64,000 nucleotides of DNA from Diadophis punctatus similis (GCA_023053685.1 JALIGW010000002.1:45319278-45383277); one strand, 5' to 3'. Shown: positions 22,641 to 35,509, counted from the first letter of the stretch. Notes: a model not told the origin generated them from the letters alone. Numbers and translations: made by a program.

Positions 22641-24204
22641 ACATTATCAGAATGTGATGGGTTGTTCTAAATACCGGTCTATACCGATATAAATATAGCC
22701 TTCTCATCATTAGTCTTTAACTCTCATTGTTTAAATGTTCAAACTCTGAATATCAAAAATTTCATAACACAATCAGAATAAAACTGAAATTAAATTAATA
22801 TCTTTCTTCAATTTGCTCATCCACAAATAATCTGTCACTTAAACTACAAAGAAGTTCGTTGTTGTCATTCAATAGCCTAAAAATAATGTTGCCCTATTTT
22901 GGCTGCAAAGAACTGAATGGCCATTAGACAGTAGCAAAGAGTTAGAGTTTTATGTTTATCTTTCCTGCCATCTAGATATAATCTGGATATTTGTAGTCCA
23001 AATATGGTGGTCCTAATGTAGTATTTCACCATATTGTAAAAGAAGGGAAGAGAATAGGATGGGGAAAATTGAGAGAAAAACCTTACTATAATAATGTCTT
23101 TATCTTCAATTTAAGTGCACATTATTCATTTTTGCTTGATCAATATGATTGCTTAATTAATTGAATTAATTAATTAATCCAATTAATTAATTAATTGCTA
23201 TATTGGAATGGTTTCAACTAACATGAATCTGCAATGGCATTTTCAGTGTTTTAAAGATGGAATTGTCTTTGGCCAACACTTTCAAAATAATAAGAAAACA
23301 ATAGTTCTTCATGACAAGAAAATTGATTTATTTGGTAATTGCAAAACATATCTTCAAAAACTCATAAACAGTTCATTTGAAAGAATAAGATTATAAATTA
23401 GGACACAAATAAATACAATCAAACCCCAGGACAACTATTTATAAAATGCAATTAATTTACACCATACGCAAAATGTTGGTCTGAGACGTATATAGTCTCA
23501 GTGTAGTTCTGCGCAGAATTTCTTCCCTCCTACCAAAAAATTTCAAGTGTTTTGCCAACAAGATGAGGGAGAGAGAATTCACAGGCTTCTAAGTCTAAAA
23601 GTTTGCAGCAGCTGCTTGCAGAAGCTTATTAAAATCACCATGAAACTTGAGCCAATATATTCAGCAGCTTGGGAAACAAAATCACCCAGAAGGAGCAGTT
23701 GAGAATTTGGCTAATGTCAGTGGTTATACTTTAAGACTTTTTAAAGGACATTCCATTCCATTCCATTCCAGTCTGAGTCCTATAACAATCATTAAACAGA
23801 CTCCTGGTCCAGTTTATCTATTGTATTGATATTTGTTTATATTTGTGTTGTTTCAAACTCCAGTCTTTTAAGCGGGCTGCCCCAGGTCATGGAAAAAGGC
23901 TTGAATGGCAACATCAACGATGAGTGAGGCAGCCCTTGACATTTTGAGAACAAAGATTAGTTTACAATCCAAGTGAGTCATGTGGTATCCATTGCTTCCA
24001 CTCTCTGTGGGGCACTGGGGAATCTTTCACATATAAATATCAGAGGCATAAATAGAAAGAAAATCGCTGCCAAGTTCTTACTTGTTTTATATGAATGGTT
24101 GCTACTCTCTAGCCATAAGACAGCTTGCATCAAATTCTTTTCAGACAATGGTGTATAAATTAAAGATGTCCTTGCCAAACAAAAAATGTAAATAAATGGA
24201 GAAT
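22641..24204. other. Unassigned, with a TTAA-rich palindromic tract
   Basis: No gene is recognised. At 23150-23199 the sequence is built of repeated TTAATTAA and AATTAATT units around a TTGAATTAA centre and can fold on itself. A (TTCCA)n run lies near 23750. Confidence 0.5.
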
Positions 24205-24431
24205 TATTGTTATTTATTTGTTTATTTGTTTATTATTTACATTTTTATGCTGCCCAACTCCCGAAGGACTCTGGGTGGCTCACATCAGAAAGAAACATAA
24301 ATAAAAAATTTAGAAGTTAAAAAACAGAATTAAAAATACAATTAAAAATTACAATCATCCATCATTCATGGGCCGGCCTCGTCTATCCTCACCCGAGGTC
24401 AATGGTCCCAAGCCTGTTGGAAAAGCCAGGT
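24205..24431 (-). mobile_element. L2-type LINE 3' end (minus strand)
   Basis: On the minus strand it ends with GAGCCACCCAGAGTCCTTCGG and an A/T-rich tail of AAATAAACAAAT units, as in the other L2 copies. The coding end (PAFPTGL, reading near 24410) is cut by the L1-type unit that follows. Confidence 0.75.
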
Positions 24432-24890
24432 CTTTTTTATTGAAAAAGTTTTATTAGTACAGAGTACAAACATTTTTTTATTTTTCTCCCTGCCCCCACC
24501 CCCTTCCCTCCCCCCCTCCCTCCCGGACTTCCCAGAGAGAATACAGGGCATAATATCAGTAATTACAGAAAAAAAAAGAAAAAAGAAAAACCCCTCAACT
24601 CCAAATTATACATTGCTAACATCATTAAATTTCTATATTTTATATTATTTCCAATATAATTCTAAAAAATAAAAAATAAAAATATATTAATATATATTGT
24701 TGATGATAATAATAATCTAAGTTATACAAAGGAAGGAAAACAGTTTCTCCCTCCTCCTTTCAATCAACTTTCTACACCTATGAAAAATATTAATAATACT
24801 AAATCTTTAAAAAACATTAATGATAATAATAATCTCATGATTAACTAAAACCGAGAAAATTTTACGTAGCTAATATCTAAATATTAAATA

Positions 24891-25236
24891 ATAATACCTT
24901 TAAATTTCATCATAACAACATATTATTATAAAACAACTTATTAGCTCAAATAAAACTAAAAAAGTATTACGTGTCTACATATTAAATAATAAAACTTTTG
25001 AATTTCATCATAACAACATAATATTATTATACAACAACTTGTTAATTCATAATAAAAAGTATTAAATAATAATACCTTTAAATTTCACATAACAACATTA
25101 TTATACAACAACTTATTAGCTCAAATAAAAAAGTATTACGTGTCTACATATTAAATAATAAAGCTTTTGAATTTCATCATAACCACATAATATTATTATA
25201 CAACAACTTGTTAATTCATAATAAAAAGATATCCTT
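24891..25236. repeat. Tandem repeat, about 178-bp unit, two copies
   Basis: ATAATACCTTTAAATTTCA recurs at 24891 and 25069 with the following ~170 bp conserved (CAACTTATTAGCTCAAATAA, GTATTACGTGTCTACATA). Each unit also contains two related half-units of roughly 90 bp (…TTTCATCATAACAACATA…). Confidence 0.8.
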
Positions 25237-25248
25237 AAAGGTAATATT

Positions 25249-25468
<220 letters not shown>

Positions 25469-25740
25469 GTAAAAACCTAGAGGAGAGAGAGGAGAGAGAG
25501 AGAAAAACAAAAACCTAAAGCAGAAGAAAAAAAATCCTTCCTTTAAAACAAATTTTAAAATCTAATTGTGATAATTTATAACTTAATAATTTTAATTAAA
25601 AATTAAAAATTCCAATTCTTAAAGAATTATTAAAAGAGAAAAAAAATTAAAAGAGAGAGAAAAAAGAAGAAACAACAATAAAAAAAGGAGAAGAAGAAAA
25701 TACAATTATATTATCTCCATCCATCTAATACATATCAACA

Positions 25741-26823
25741 CTACTTCTCTTTATATCTTATTGGTTGCCTCCTTTTGTATCTTGATGATTTTGAATTTAT
25801 CAGCTCATCTTCCATCTGATCCCAGTGCTCCATCTCCTTTTTCACATCTTTCTGGCTCTGCGGTTCACTTTGACTCTTTGAAACTATTTCATTTTGATCC
25901 GGTAAGGATGACTTTTCCTCCTTGTCCTCTTCTACATTCATACGTCTTTCTTCTGGAATTTTAGATATATCAGCCTTTAAAATATTAACATAAAATTCGG
26001 TAGCTTTGTTTATCGTATTCAGCCGGTATCTTTTCTCCAAAAATTTCACCGTTACTCCTGTTGGTGCTTCCCATTTATATTGTAAATTCAATCTTTTAAG
26101 TTCATCAATCAAAAAAGTAAATTCTTTTCTAGCTTTAAGCATTTTAGAGGGAATTTCTTTCCATATCCTAAGTTCCTGACCATTCACCTGAAGATTGTTC
26201 TTAAACGTCACCTGAATAATTCTGTTCCGTAAGACTCTTGTGGTAAAATATATAACAATGTCCCTTGGTAAATGTTTTTGTTTTGCATGCCACGAGTTGA
26301 CCCCTGTATATCTTTTCAATTTGTGTAGCCAACTCATCTTTAGAAATTCCAGAAACTTGTACCAAGGCCTCAATCATTCTTCCTTTCAAATCATCATATA
26401 CCTTCCTTCAACCCTCTTACTCTTATAGCAAATTGCATTCTTCTAACTGTGACATCAACACCTCTGTTTCAAAATTTGCGATGTCCTTTTGAAATTTGTT
26501 TATATATTCCACCGAGGTTGCCAACGCTTGTTTATTTGTTTCAATACAGTCCTCCAAAAAATCAACATTTGTTGCTAAACCTTTGCAAACCTCTAACATA
26601 TCCATCCATAGCTGCTTTTCCATATTCTTTAAAGCATCCTGCATTCTTTTTCTATTTCAGTAATTTTTTGATTAAATTCCAAAATTAAGTCTTGTTTCAT
26701 AATCTTTAAAGTATTTAATAAATTTTCCGATGTCAAAGCTTGTGGAGGTGTTGACTCAGTAGCAAGTTGCATTTTAGAAGTATAAGCAGAGGGATAAATA
26801 GGCCTTTTATTCAAGGCAATCAT
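25741..26823 (-). pseudogene. L1-type ORF1 protein relic
   Basis: ORF1p is the RNA-binding partner of L1. Three minus-strand frames line up in order. The N-terminal part (26823-26629) has TSENLLNTLKIMKQDLILEF and the next (26644-26423) has heptad-like text (KNMEKQLWMDMLEVCKGL), both consistent with a coiled coil. Then come the RNA-recognition part (GRMIEALVQVSG; HCYIFYHKSLT; RIIQVTFKNNLQVNGQELRI) and the C-terminal domain (ARKEFTFLIDELKRLNLQYK; LEKRYRLNTINKATEFY). An acidic/basic tail ends at the stop at 25741. Two frame changes near 26640 and 26400 inactivate it. The family match rests on remembered L1 ORF1 CTD features. Confidence 0.78.
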
Positions 26824-27355
26824 TCCAGACTTTGAAATATTGTTGTAGTTCCAAAAAATTGTTGTAGTTCCAAAAAATTACACTGAAAATGCCAAATCTC
26901 TATCAATTGTTTTATAATCCAAAATTGAGAATCAAAAATAAAAACCAGTTTTCAAGTTCAAAAGTTTCCCAAAGTCCAGAGACCACAAGCAAAACACAAA
27001 TAACTTTCACTTCTTCTTTATTATAATTCCAAAGAAGTGCAAAGGAGGGCCAAATCTTTAAAAAAAAAATCTTGCAATTTCCAGGGCAAATAGTCTTTTA
27101 TAATTTATTTATTTTAGTAAAATTATCAGTTGCTGTTATAATCCAAAGTCACAGAACAAAGAGTAAAAGTCAGTTTTCAAAATTTCCACAAGAGAAAAAG
27201 CCAGAAGAAAAAAAAAACCAATCTTTCCAAACTTGAAACCATTTTTATATTTCCAGAGAAGTATAAAGAAAAGCCATAACTCTAGATAAAATTCTTTCCA
27301 GTGTGAGAGACAGAGAGTTTTTTACTTTCCAGAATCAGGAGACAGAGAAAATTAA

Positions 27356-27933
27356 AATATTTTAGAATAGAACTTTAACATAATTACATTTATCCTGCTT
27401 TATGTATAGCAAATGTTTTCCTACACAAACAATAATAATAGTAATGGCAAATATATATTTAAACCTGTAAAAGAAATTGCATCTCTTTTACATGCAGTTG
27501 CATGTAAAATTGCAACTCTTGCATGCAGTTATCAATTAAGATACATTAATATCATTTATTTCCCCCAATCTATCCTTTTAAATAGGAACTTGTGCACAGC
27601 ATGAATCTTATTTGTGAGAAGTGTTATAAGACATAGGACACTTTCACAGTCTTTTTGCACCATTCCAGTTTTCTACAATGTCCTCAGTGAAGACTAAAGA
27701 AAATAATATGAGAAAAACTATTTTATTTAAAGTGTTGCGCACCTGGACAACTATAGGTGGTTCATTTTCCCATTGGATTTTTTCTATATATTTTTTTTGC
27801 CTCAGATCATCTTTGGTTCTGAACTTCATGGCACCTGGCTATTGACTTTGTATGGAATATACTGTCGATCTCCTACTTCGGTCACTGTAATAAAAAAATA
27901 TCCAACTGAGATATTGGAAAAAGAGTACAGAGG
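27356..27933. other. No recognisable feature
   Basis: AT-rich sequence, no supported element. Confidence 0.5.
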
Positions 27934-28332
27934 AAATCCTTGACTTACAACTGTTCACTTAACAGTTGACCAAAGTTCTGATGAACCTGCTCAGGGGTAC
28001 TTATAACCCAATTCTGAAGTTCCAAAGGCTACCTCCCCATCGTCACAGGACCATTTTTTGGCATCAGCAAATGGTTCTTATTTACAGACATTTGCAACAT
28101 CTCATAGTCATGTGACCATGTTTTATAAAGTTTTTGCTGAAAACTGGCATTAGGTTTTCCATTTAATGGCCATAATGAACCATTGGTTGGTGCAACATCG
28201 TGGTGTTTGCTCAACAATTACTGTAAAAAGAGATAGTAAAATCAGGTCGGTCATATCAATGACCTGTTTTACAACTGTCATGACTTTTGACCGTGATGGG
28301 TAGGATCCATTATGGTCATAAGTCGAGGACTA
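27934..28332. mobile_element. MITE-like repeat with CCTCGACTTA-type ends
   Basis: The left end ATCCTTGACTTACAACTG and the inverse of the right end (AGTCCTCGACTTATGACC) form an imperfect inverted repeat. Inside are internal direct repeats of CATGTGACCAT and TTGCAAC type. I recognise the ends as those of a common squamate interspersed repeat, superfamily uncertain. Confidence 0.65.
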
Positions 28333-28364
28333 ATTGTAATTGCAAAAATGTTGATTTGTACAGT

Positions 28365-28932
28365 AGAACCTCTGGTCACAACCATAATTCGTTCCATAAC
28401 TTTGGTCGCAAACCTATTTGGTGAATTTTTTGGTTGGAACCCTTCGATCTGATCTTAATGTAGTTCATAAAATCATCTGCCACAATGTCCTACCTGTCAA
28501 TGAATACTTCAGCTTCAACCGCAACAATACATGAGCACACAATAGATTCAAACTCAATGTAAACCGCTCGAAACTCGACTGCAGAAAATACGACTTCAGC
28601 AACAGAGTGATCAATGCCTGGAATGTACTACCTGACTCTGTGGTTTCTTCCCCAAACCCCAAAAACTTTAACCTTAGACTGTCTACAGTTGACCTCACCC
28701 CATTCCTAAGAGGTCTGTAAGGGGCATGCATAAGCGCACCATTGTGCCTACTGTCCCTGTCCTTCTGTCCTATTGTCTAAATTTACCTATACATATTTTA
28801 CTTCTGTTTATGTTTATATCATGCCTGTTATCTTGTACACGTGTTGACAAAATAAATAAATAAATATAAATAAATAAATAAAACCCAAATTAGTCATGGT
28901 CAGAAGCGTTCATGACCAGTGGTTCTACTGTA
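28365..28932. mobile_element. Short DNA transposon, split by a LINE
   Basis: The left end TACAGTAGAACCTCTGGTCA and the inverse of the right end TACAGTAGAACCACTGGTCA match over 20 positions with one difference. TA dinucleotides at both ends suit a Tc1/mariner or pogo element. A LINE lies between 28438 and 28882, so the transposon was there first. Confidence 0.75.
28438..28882 (+). mobile_element. CR1/L3-like LINE 3' fragment
   Basis: The coding part begins at RSDLNVVHKIICHNVLPVNE-like text and runs through VINAWNVLPDSVVSSPNPKN and STVDLTPFLRGL. It is followed by the family 3' tail GTGCATAAGCGCACC…TTGACAAAATAAATAAATAA. It is truncated at its 5' end, with no RT core. Confidence 0.85.
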
Positions 28933-29881
28933 TTCTTTCATTAAAATGTACAAGAGTATTTTAATGCAAACAGAAAAGAAAATTTGCAGCTACAATAATT
29001 TTCAATCCTCCATCCATCAGATAGATGAATATAGATTAAATGGATATATAGATACATTATATAAAAACATATATAATGTGAACAAAAGACATGGGACTGG
29101 GATAGGAGGGCACACCAGCAATTTATTTTACTATCTTTTTTTGGTAGAATTTGAATAAAGTTAAGGGAATTTTTATTACATCAGGAGGTACTACAAGTTG
29201 GATACTGATTGAATAATGACTGCACTTATTGTTGATATAGCAAAAGCACTGATCAACAAGAACGTCTTGGATGTTCTCAGCATTTTGAGACCAGCAGAAT
29301 TGAAAGGGAATCTTTGCTGTTTGGAACTATTTTAAGGAATGGGAAATTGAAAGGTAATGTAGAAGTGAGCATAGACATTCAACCTCTGCTTTGTTCTCAG
29401 ATCTTCTATATTATAACCTGTCATAAACATTGCTTCAGTTGAAAGATGTATTAATACTTTGTTCAATGGCCACAGCAAAATAACAGGTTACATCACTGTT
29501 CCTGCTTTGAAAGAAGTCCAGAAATTGTAATTTCCCATTGACTTCAATGCTAGGAACTTAAAAAACCCATTTTTGCAGTCCTGGCCAGTTAGTAAAGGGA
29601 GATTATTTAATTTTTCTTGGGTTCCTATATATTCATGTAATCATGGCCATTAGTAGGAGTAAGTTGCATTTGGATTCTAGTATCAAACAATGGAATCCCA
29701 CAAATCTCCAAATTTTGTATCAACTCTAAAGTGAATGATGAGTAAATGTAGAGGAATAGCAGCTTTCATGTGCCTCGTGCATGATTCCTGGGCAGCTGTA
29801 CAAATTAGAAGAAGAGACAAACAAATGACCAACAATAACAACAAAGACAAGCTTAGTGAGGACTTCTTATCTAAAATCTCT
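28933..29881. other. No recognisable feature
   Basis: AT-rich DNA left of the second DIRS element; nothing supported. Confidence 0.5.
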
Positions 29882-29897
29882 CCCCTTCTCCATAGTG

Positions 29898-30003
29898 GGT
29901 GGAGCCAGCCTCCAAGAATGGGTTAAATCTGCCCTCTAGCCAATCAGGACCGAGTCTAAAAAGTATAAATATGACCTCCTCTGGTTTGGCACCCCCTCTT
30001 TTA
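29898..30003 (+). repeat. Left inverted terminal repeat of second DIRS element
   Basis: It runs from GGTGGAGCCAGCCTCC to GGCACCCCCTCTTTTA and is the exact reverse complement of 35628-35733. It contains a TATA-like GTATAAATATG near 29961, a possible promoter for the element. Confidence 0.95.
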
Positions 30004-33000
30004 ATCTCGGTCTCAGCCAAAGGGACATGTGCATTCTCATCAGTCATCAATCTCTTTGAGGTAAATTCTTTGCATCGCTAAACTGATCCGCAGTGAGTTC
30101 CTCCCCAGTGTCAGCTGTCATTTACACCTGGGGAGAGGACGGCGACGGGCTTCAGCCCAGCTGTCCGCCGGACCTCCAGACGAGCAACTTAACAGTCAAG
30201 AGCTTAGCTCTCCCATTCCGGCTGCCACAGATTTATTATTACGGGCCTTCACCTTAAATTGGCACTAACGGGCCCGCTTTACCCTAAAGGCTACTAACAG
30301 CTCAAACAGAGGGATGATTATGTTCGGGTCTCCCTCCGGCATAGCCGGGCCGGCACTTACACTCCTGCGGCAACATAAAGACAAAAGAGGAATAAAACAA
30401 TGAATCAGCGGCTTCTGCGTGGATATCCGAATGTAGCCTTATCTGCCGATCGGCTCAGCCGCCCCACCGCGCTTGGCGCGAAGGCTGTTGTCACCCGCCG
30501 AGTTAATTAACGGTCCCAGCCGGGGTGGCTGTTTCCCTGGGACACGTCTCGCTGACCACCGTGTCATCAAGGCTCTGCTCTCATCGAATTAGGGGGAAAG
30601 CCAGAAAACGCAAATCGGCAAGCCGCAGAAGCCCTGCGCTTGGGCGGCCATCGGCTTTCCCCCTCCGGCTGGAGCACATCCTCCCACAGCCGGTAGAACA
30701 CGCTGCGGCGCGTTTTTGGCCGTCCCCAGCAGACCCCATATCTGCCAGGCCTACCTCTTCATGGCCGCTCTGACAGAGCGATCTCTGTCAGGCCAACCTC
30801 TCAAGCAGGCCCGATCGAGCATCGCTAGAGTGGCGGGAAGAACCGTTACGCACCTCGGCCTCCAGCGACGTCATCGGAGGCCACTTTGAATTCAGCCCCC
30901 TGCTCCCCGATTGGCTGGCGTTACACAGAGCCAGCCCATTGTCGATGCTTGCTGATGGCTGCCTGTTTGTCTGACGGAGAGCGCGCGCACGCGCAGTGCG
31001 TCCCCCCTCTCCGCACCAACAACAAAAAGGCAAGGAGAAGCGGCGATCGCCGCCGGAGCAGCCAAAGGTAACGGAGAGCCCTATGAGGCCCTAGGAGGCC
31101 CAGGTTCTTCCGGACATGAAGAACGCGGAATAGCGCAATCACACTCCCTAAGCCAGACCCTGGGTTTTCCCCCTCACTTGATTTACGACTACATCGGGGG
31201 TTTTTCACGGCTGATCCACAGCCATCGCCTCTCCGAACCATGCCACAGCTGAGGGCTCTCATTACATCCCTGATGCGTCACGCGCAGCCGCATTCAAATG
31301 CTTGATCTGCCTGCCGTGAATGTGGGATCATAGCGGATGCTTACAGTGCATCGAAAGCCGGACAGGGAGCTCAGCTGTCATCGGTAGCATTCTCTGCATG
31401 GCTCTGGAAAGCGGGGGGGGGTCGGCTGTCATAGGCAGTGCTTCACCCAGCCGCGACATAGATATATGCTCTTAACGGGCCTCATGTTACCTGCCCGCAG
31501 CAGCAGACTTATTACGGGTCGAAAGACAGGCGCAGGCTCTGTTGTGATTAACTCCGCCCCCCCACACCTAAACGGCTTGGATCCCCGGCGCGTCCCAAGC
31601 TGCCGAAATTAACAGATTGCCCGGTCAGACAGCACTCTGGACCCATGCAGGAGCTTTTCATGAGCAACGCAGAACCCCACAACAGTTCGTCTTACTTAGT
31701 TGCTTGGGGTTTTTTCAGTGCTGGGGAATTTCCCACTTCGCCGCCCCTTCCCAGCTACGACGATTTCCGATATCAGGGGAGGGGCTGACAGCCATCCTTA
31801 CCGGCGTTAGTAATGGCCGAGTGGCTCAGGCGTTGGACCTCAAATCCAACAGGGATTCCCATGCGCTAGTTCAAATCCCACTCACAGCGCATAAGTTTCC
31901 TCCGTTCCTCGGAGACAGGTCTCCCTTATTTCAACACCGCCCTAGGAACCTGCTGGTCCCCTGAATCTGAAGATTGCAATCTCTTGCTAGGGCAAGTTGC
32001 TCCACCCCCCATGGAACAGCAGGACAAGGAGGCCATGTCAGTCAGGGGCGATTAAGTCACCCCCCAAGGCATGGCTGTTGATGGTCCCTACATATTACAA
32101 CGGCTGACCCTGCACCAGGATAAAGATTTTTGCCACCGCTAAAGCACAGCCGTCAGGGATCCCGCCCCAAGGGCTCGACCATTTACCTATCCCGCCTCCC
32201 CTTTTCAAATTGTTCGTCGGGATCGTGATGGGCTCAACGGACCCCGTCAGGCAGTGACCCCATGACAGGAGTCAGAATAAGTCTTGGGCTGTCACGGGAC
32301 AGCCGTGGGATCGGGCGGGCAGCCTCCCTTTCGCCACTAGCCTAGCGACATTTTGCTGGCCATATAAGGGTCTCCCTTTCGGACCCGGGGCCCATCGGTC
32401 CCAACGTGTAGTTATGGGGGGGCGTTCCATCTCACATGTATCTCCCTGGGAGGATGCCAGCACCTTGACAACATCAGAAACGGCTCTACCATGTCCCTCA
32501 ATTCCACAGCCGCTGGGCCGAGGCCTTCAGTAGCCACTCTGGTACCACCCGTCCACTGGGTGGCAATCAGGCAAGGGCGGTTAACTGACATTGCTCAGGG
32601 GCCCCGCAGCCTTAGCTGCTTACATGTTCCATGCTAACAATAAACACAGTCACCACTACCGGCCGCCAGTTCCACATACGGGTCCTGGCGATTTTGTGGG
32701 GGTGAGCATGGCCTAACGTGACACGGCGGCCCCACTTCGCACCCTTTGTGGGTATGGATAGCGGACTAACTTGCATTGGCTCTATGCTAGCATCCCTCTA
32801 CTTCCGTGACGTAGAACACCTGTCCCTCTCACCCCCCCTGCCAGGGGGCCTGGGCCAGCCTCTGTTCCACAAGGTTGTTTTCATTAGCGTCCGGATTCCT
32901 GTGTCCTCGGTTCCTGGCCGCTCAGACCAGGCCATTCACCATCCCGGATCCCTGGTGCTTATTCAACAGGTTGAGGTCTTACCACTGTCCAAGTCATCTG

Positions 33001-33335
33001 GGGTCATCGCACGCCACTAGGCAGCGCCTGGCCTAGGGTCCAGCACGTCTTTGACGGTGAGGCGACTCTATTATACCGTCCCTGTCGGTTGCGGCAAGTT
33101 AGATCCCAGCTACTGATACACCAGGGGTTGGAAAGACCAAAGCTGCTACCATGCGGCTCCAGCAGCAGCTGAGGCTGTGAGACCAGTCGCCACTGCATCC
33201 TTACTCTGGCCACGCCGGTTGCAGGACACGACGCTATTCTTGAACTACTGCCTAACAGATGCGGTCAGCATCCGAGGGCAGCAGCTTCACTAACGGCAGA
33301 TGATCCGTCCTCACTGGACGGTCACCAAGGGCTCT
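30004..33335. other. GC-rich DIRS interior, no intact frame
   Basis: The sequence is CpG-bearing and mostly pyrimidine-rich on the plus strand. Open frames of 60-115 codons exist on both strands but none shows a domain I can name. Decayed or replaced gag/RT is the likely origin. A Cys/His-like cluster (ATGCTTGATCTGCCTGCC, 31299-31316) might be a zinc-knuckle relic of Gag, but this is weak. Confidence 0.4.
31807..31889 (+). tRNA. tRNA-Ser-like sequence (probable pseudogene)
   Basis: Box A TGGCCGAGTGG (31814-31824) is perfect and box B is AGTTCAAATCC. The anticodon stem TTGGA/TCCAA is intact, a class II long variable arm (AGGGATTCCC) is present, and the 3' acceptor strand TCACAGC plus G matches vertebrate tRNA-Ser(CGA) as I recall it. 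The 5' acceptor strand (TTAGTAA) and the T stem no longer pair. The anticodon loop CCTCAAA would read TCA instead of CGA and lacks U33. It is therefore probably a retroposed or decayed tRNA, carried inside the DIRS element. Confidence 0.65.
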
Positions 33336-33595
33336 CGCATAATTTATTTATTTATTTATTTGGTATTCTTATATGCAGCCCAACTCCCGGAGAACTCCTG
33401 GCTGCGTACAACAGAACAAATACGAGAAACCGATTTTTAAATATGCATTGAAAACAGATATAAAAATTAAAACCGTAATATTAAAAACATCTCATATCCA
33501 TTCAACATCATGCTTAATCCTATCTACCCTTACACCACTCCGTCCTCCGTTTTCCGACGTCCCTCGTTCCATACACCTGAGGTGATTTGCCTCCC
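33336..33595 (-). mobile_element. L2-type LINE 3' end inside the second DIRS element
   Basis: On the minus strand it ends with the L2 hairpin region (GTACGCAGCCAGGAGTTCTCC…GGGCTGCATATAAG in degenerate form) and (AAAT)n at 33336-33360. The upstream part is diverged, and the right border is approximate. Confidence 0.7.
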
Positions 33596-35147
33596 ACATA
33601 CCACAGGGGCGGTCGGAATGACATCATAGGGCACGTCACCACAGGGCAGAAAGGGCCTGTCCTTACTGACCAGAGGGATCTTGGAGATGGGTCCCACAAT
33701 TCGGTCTGCGGTCCCCTGGAGGAGCTCTCCCCATCCAATCCGTCAGTGGCTTGCTGGTCAATATTTGTATATCTACACATCTCTATATATATATACGGTC
33801 AATTGAAGGGGTCCGATGCCGAGATTTGGGCTCAGGAGTCCATCCTGCTAGCCTCCTTCTGATGTCTCTCCCTATACCCCGTGGCTTCTGTAGTGCATCC
33901 AGGATCTCCAGCGCGGGTACGGGGATCCTCATGGAAACAGTTACTCACCAGTGCTACTATTTAAGCCATCGCGTGGCTCCGGGGGATCAAGAAGGGCATG
34001 ACATTCCAATATCTAGCCCGTTGTGTCTTTCTCACCTCTCTACGACACACAATGATCTGGTCTTTCAGGCAATGAACTCCTCAGGTTTGGTGACCTCACT
34101 GGGTTCTTTTCCCTGTCATTACGCATTATAGGTACTGTTTGAGTTCATTTCTTGAGACTTTTCTTCCATCCCGGGCCATGCCCGTAGTTCACTCACTGCT
34201 CTCAGGGTCTTCATTTCGTGCAGGTTGCCCTTAGGGGTACCCTGATGGGCCTCCCCATTCAAATCCAGGGCATCTGTTGGTCTATTGCTCACCATGGTCC
34301 TATTCTTAAGGTCCTTGAAGGCCTGCTGCCTGCTCTTTGACGACTTAAGCTTCCCGGCTCCTCTGATACTAGAGAGACAAATCACTGGACTCTGTCCACG
34401 ATCATACTCCGTTCGGGGCTACTCTCAATTCGCCAGGCCGGCGCATGCCGGCGACGAGTTCCCTGTCGCATTGGCCATCTGTCCGGTGCCTCAATTCTGG
34501 CATCACAAGTCGGTCGGGCGCTTGTCCTCACACACGCCCTGCGACCTTTGGCGGCCCTTCGAACAGTACCCTCTTCTCTCCCTGTGCAGGCTCTACCAGT
34601 TCATCATAGGGTACCCGACTTCCTGAAGGAGCCGCTTCACCTGCCCCCCCCCTGTGGTTTCCCAGTATCCCGCCAGTATCGGTCCAGACTCCTCACTGCG
34701 ATCTCGGGGGCGCCCTATGAACCTTGGCAAACTTAGATCGTAGTTGGCCATCATTGGTAGCCTTTCCTCTATCTGAGGGCTATCGGTGCTTGCGGTTCCC
34801 CCGTCATGGCAGTCCCAGGGAACGGTCCTCCCTGGTAAGATGGTCAGGCGATTGTAATGCCTACCCTTAGTTCCGGGTTGATTCCTCTGTTCCTTACAGG
34901 TCTACATTTAAAAAAAAAATTGTTCTCCCTCGTTTCTCCCAGGGTCCACTTGAGGACACTAACAGTACGGGACACCTGCCGACGTCAGGCGCGCTTCGGG
35001 CAATTACTTGCATCGCACCTTCCGCCTACGGCTTCTTATGGTGCTCATTGTGCCCTTTCATCCCTTTTCCATAGGCCACAAGGCATCGTCCTCTATGGTG
35101 GGTCATTCACCTCGGGCATTTATTCTTTGCCCTATGTCGAATGGTAA
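33596..35147. other. GC-rich DIRS interior, continued
   Basis: Short frames only. Collinearity with the other element suggests that the recombinase N-terminus should lie towards the right end, but I cannot align it by eye. Confidence 0.4.
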
Positions 35148-35360
35148 TTGCCCCACCTTCCCGGCCTACCGGCACATTCCACACCCACTACGGTTGCAGC
35201 TACTACGTGGACTGTCCGTATGTCTATAACGGGGGTTAGCCGAGCGGCCCTCTGCTCCCCCTTGACCACATCCGTCCGTCATTATCACCTGGACTTTTTC
35301 GCCTCTATGGAAACGGCCTTGGACGACGGCCGTCCAACCAGGTGGTGCGGGGCAGTGTGA
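35148..35360 (+). pseudogene. DIRS tyrosine recombinase C-terminus
   Basis: The frame reads HSTPTTVAATTW, then GVSRAAL, then SVRHYHLDFFASMETALDD. Box II HSTR is changed to HSTP (His codon at 35175-35177). The nucleophile tyrosine codon is at 35283-35285, exactly 36 codons after the histidine, the same spacing as in the first DIRS element. The RHY-x-L-D-x-FAS motif around the tyrosine is well kept. Losing the second arginine of the catalytic RHRY set should abolish recombination. The upstream domains were not recognised. Confidence 0.8.
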
Positions 35361-35413
35361 GTTCCAGCCAGTTTTAGGTAACCCGCCCAAGGGACACTGT
35401 TGCTTTGGTATGT

Positions 35414-35509
35414 CCCATTCTTGGAGGCTGGCTCCACCCACTATGGAGAAGGGACGTTGGTACTCACCTGTGAGACATCCTTTCTCGTAGGGTGGAGCCA
35501 GCCTCCAAG
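35414..35509 (+). repeat. Internal complementary region of second DIRS element
   Basis: Its first half (CATTCTTGGAGGCTGGCTCC…CTATGGAGAAGGG) complements the left outer end. Its second half (ACGTTGGTACTCACCTGTG…GTGGAGCCAGCCTCC) complements the right outer end. It is preceded by CTTTGGTATGTCCCATTC, as in the first element. Confidence 0.93.

Noticed and set aside
30525..31262. Several 60-113-codon frames in GC-rich DNA as possible genes or a CpG-island promoter
   Set aside because: They lie within the body of a DIRS-type element and show no domain. High GC makes chance frames longer.
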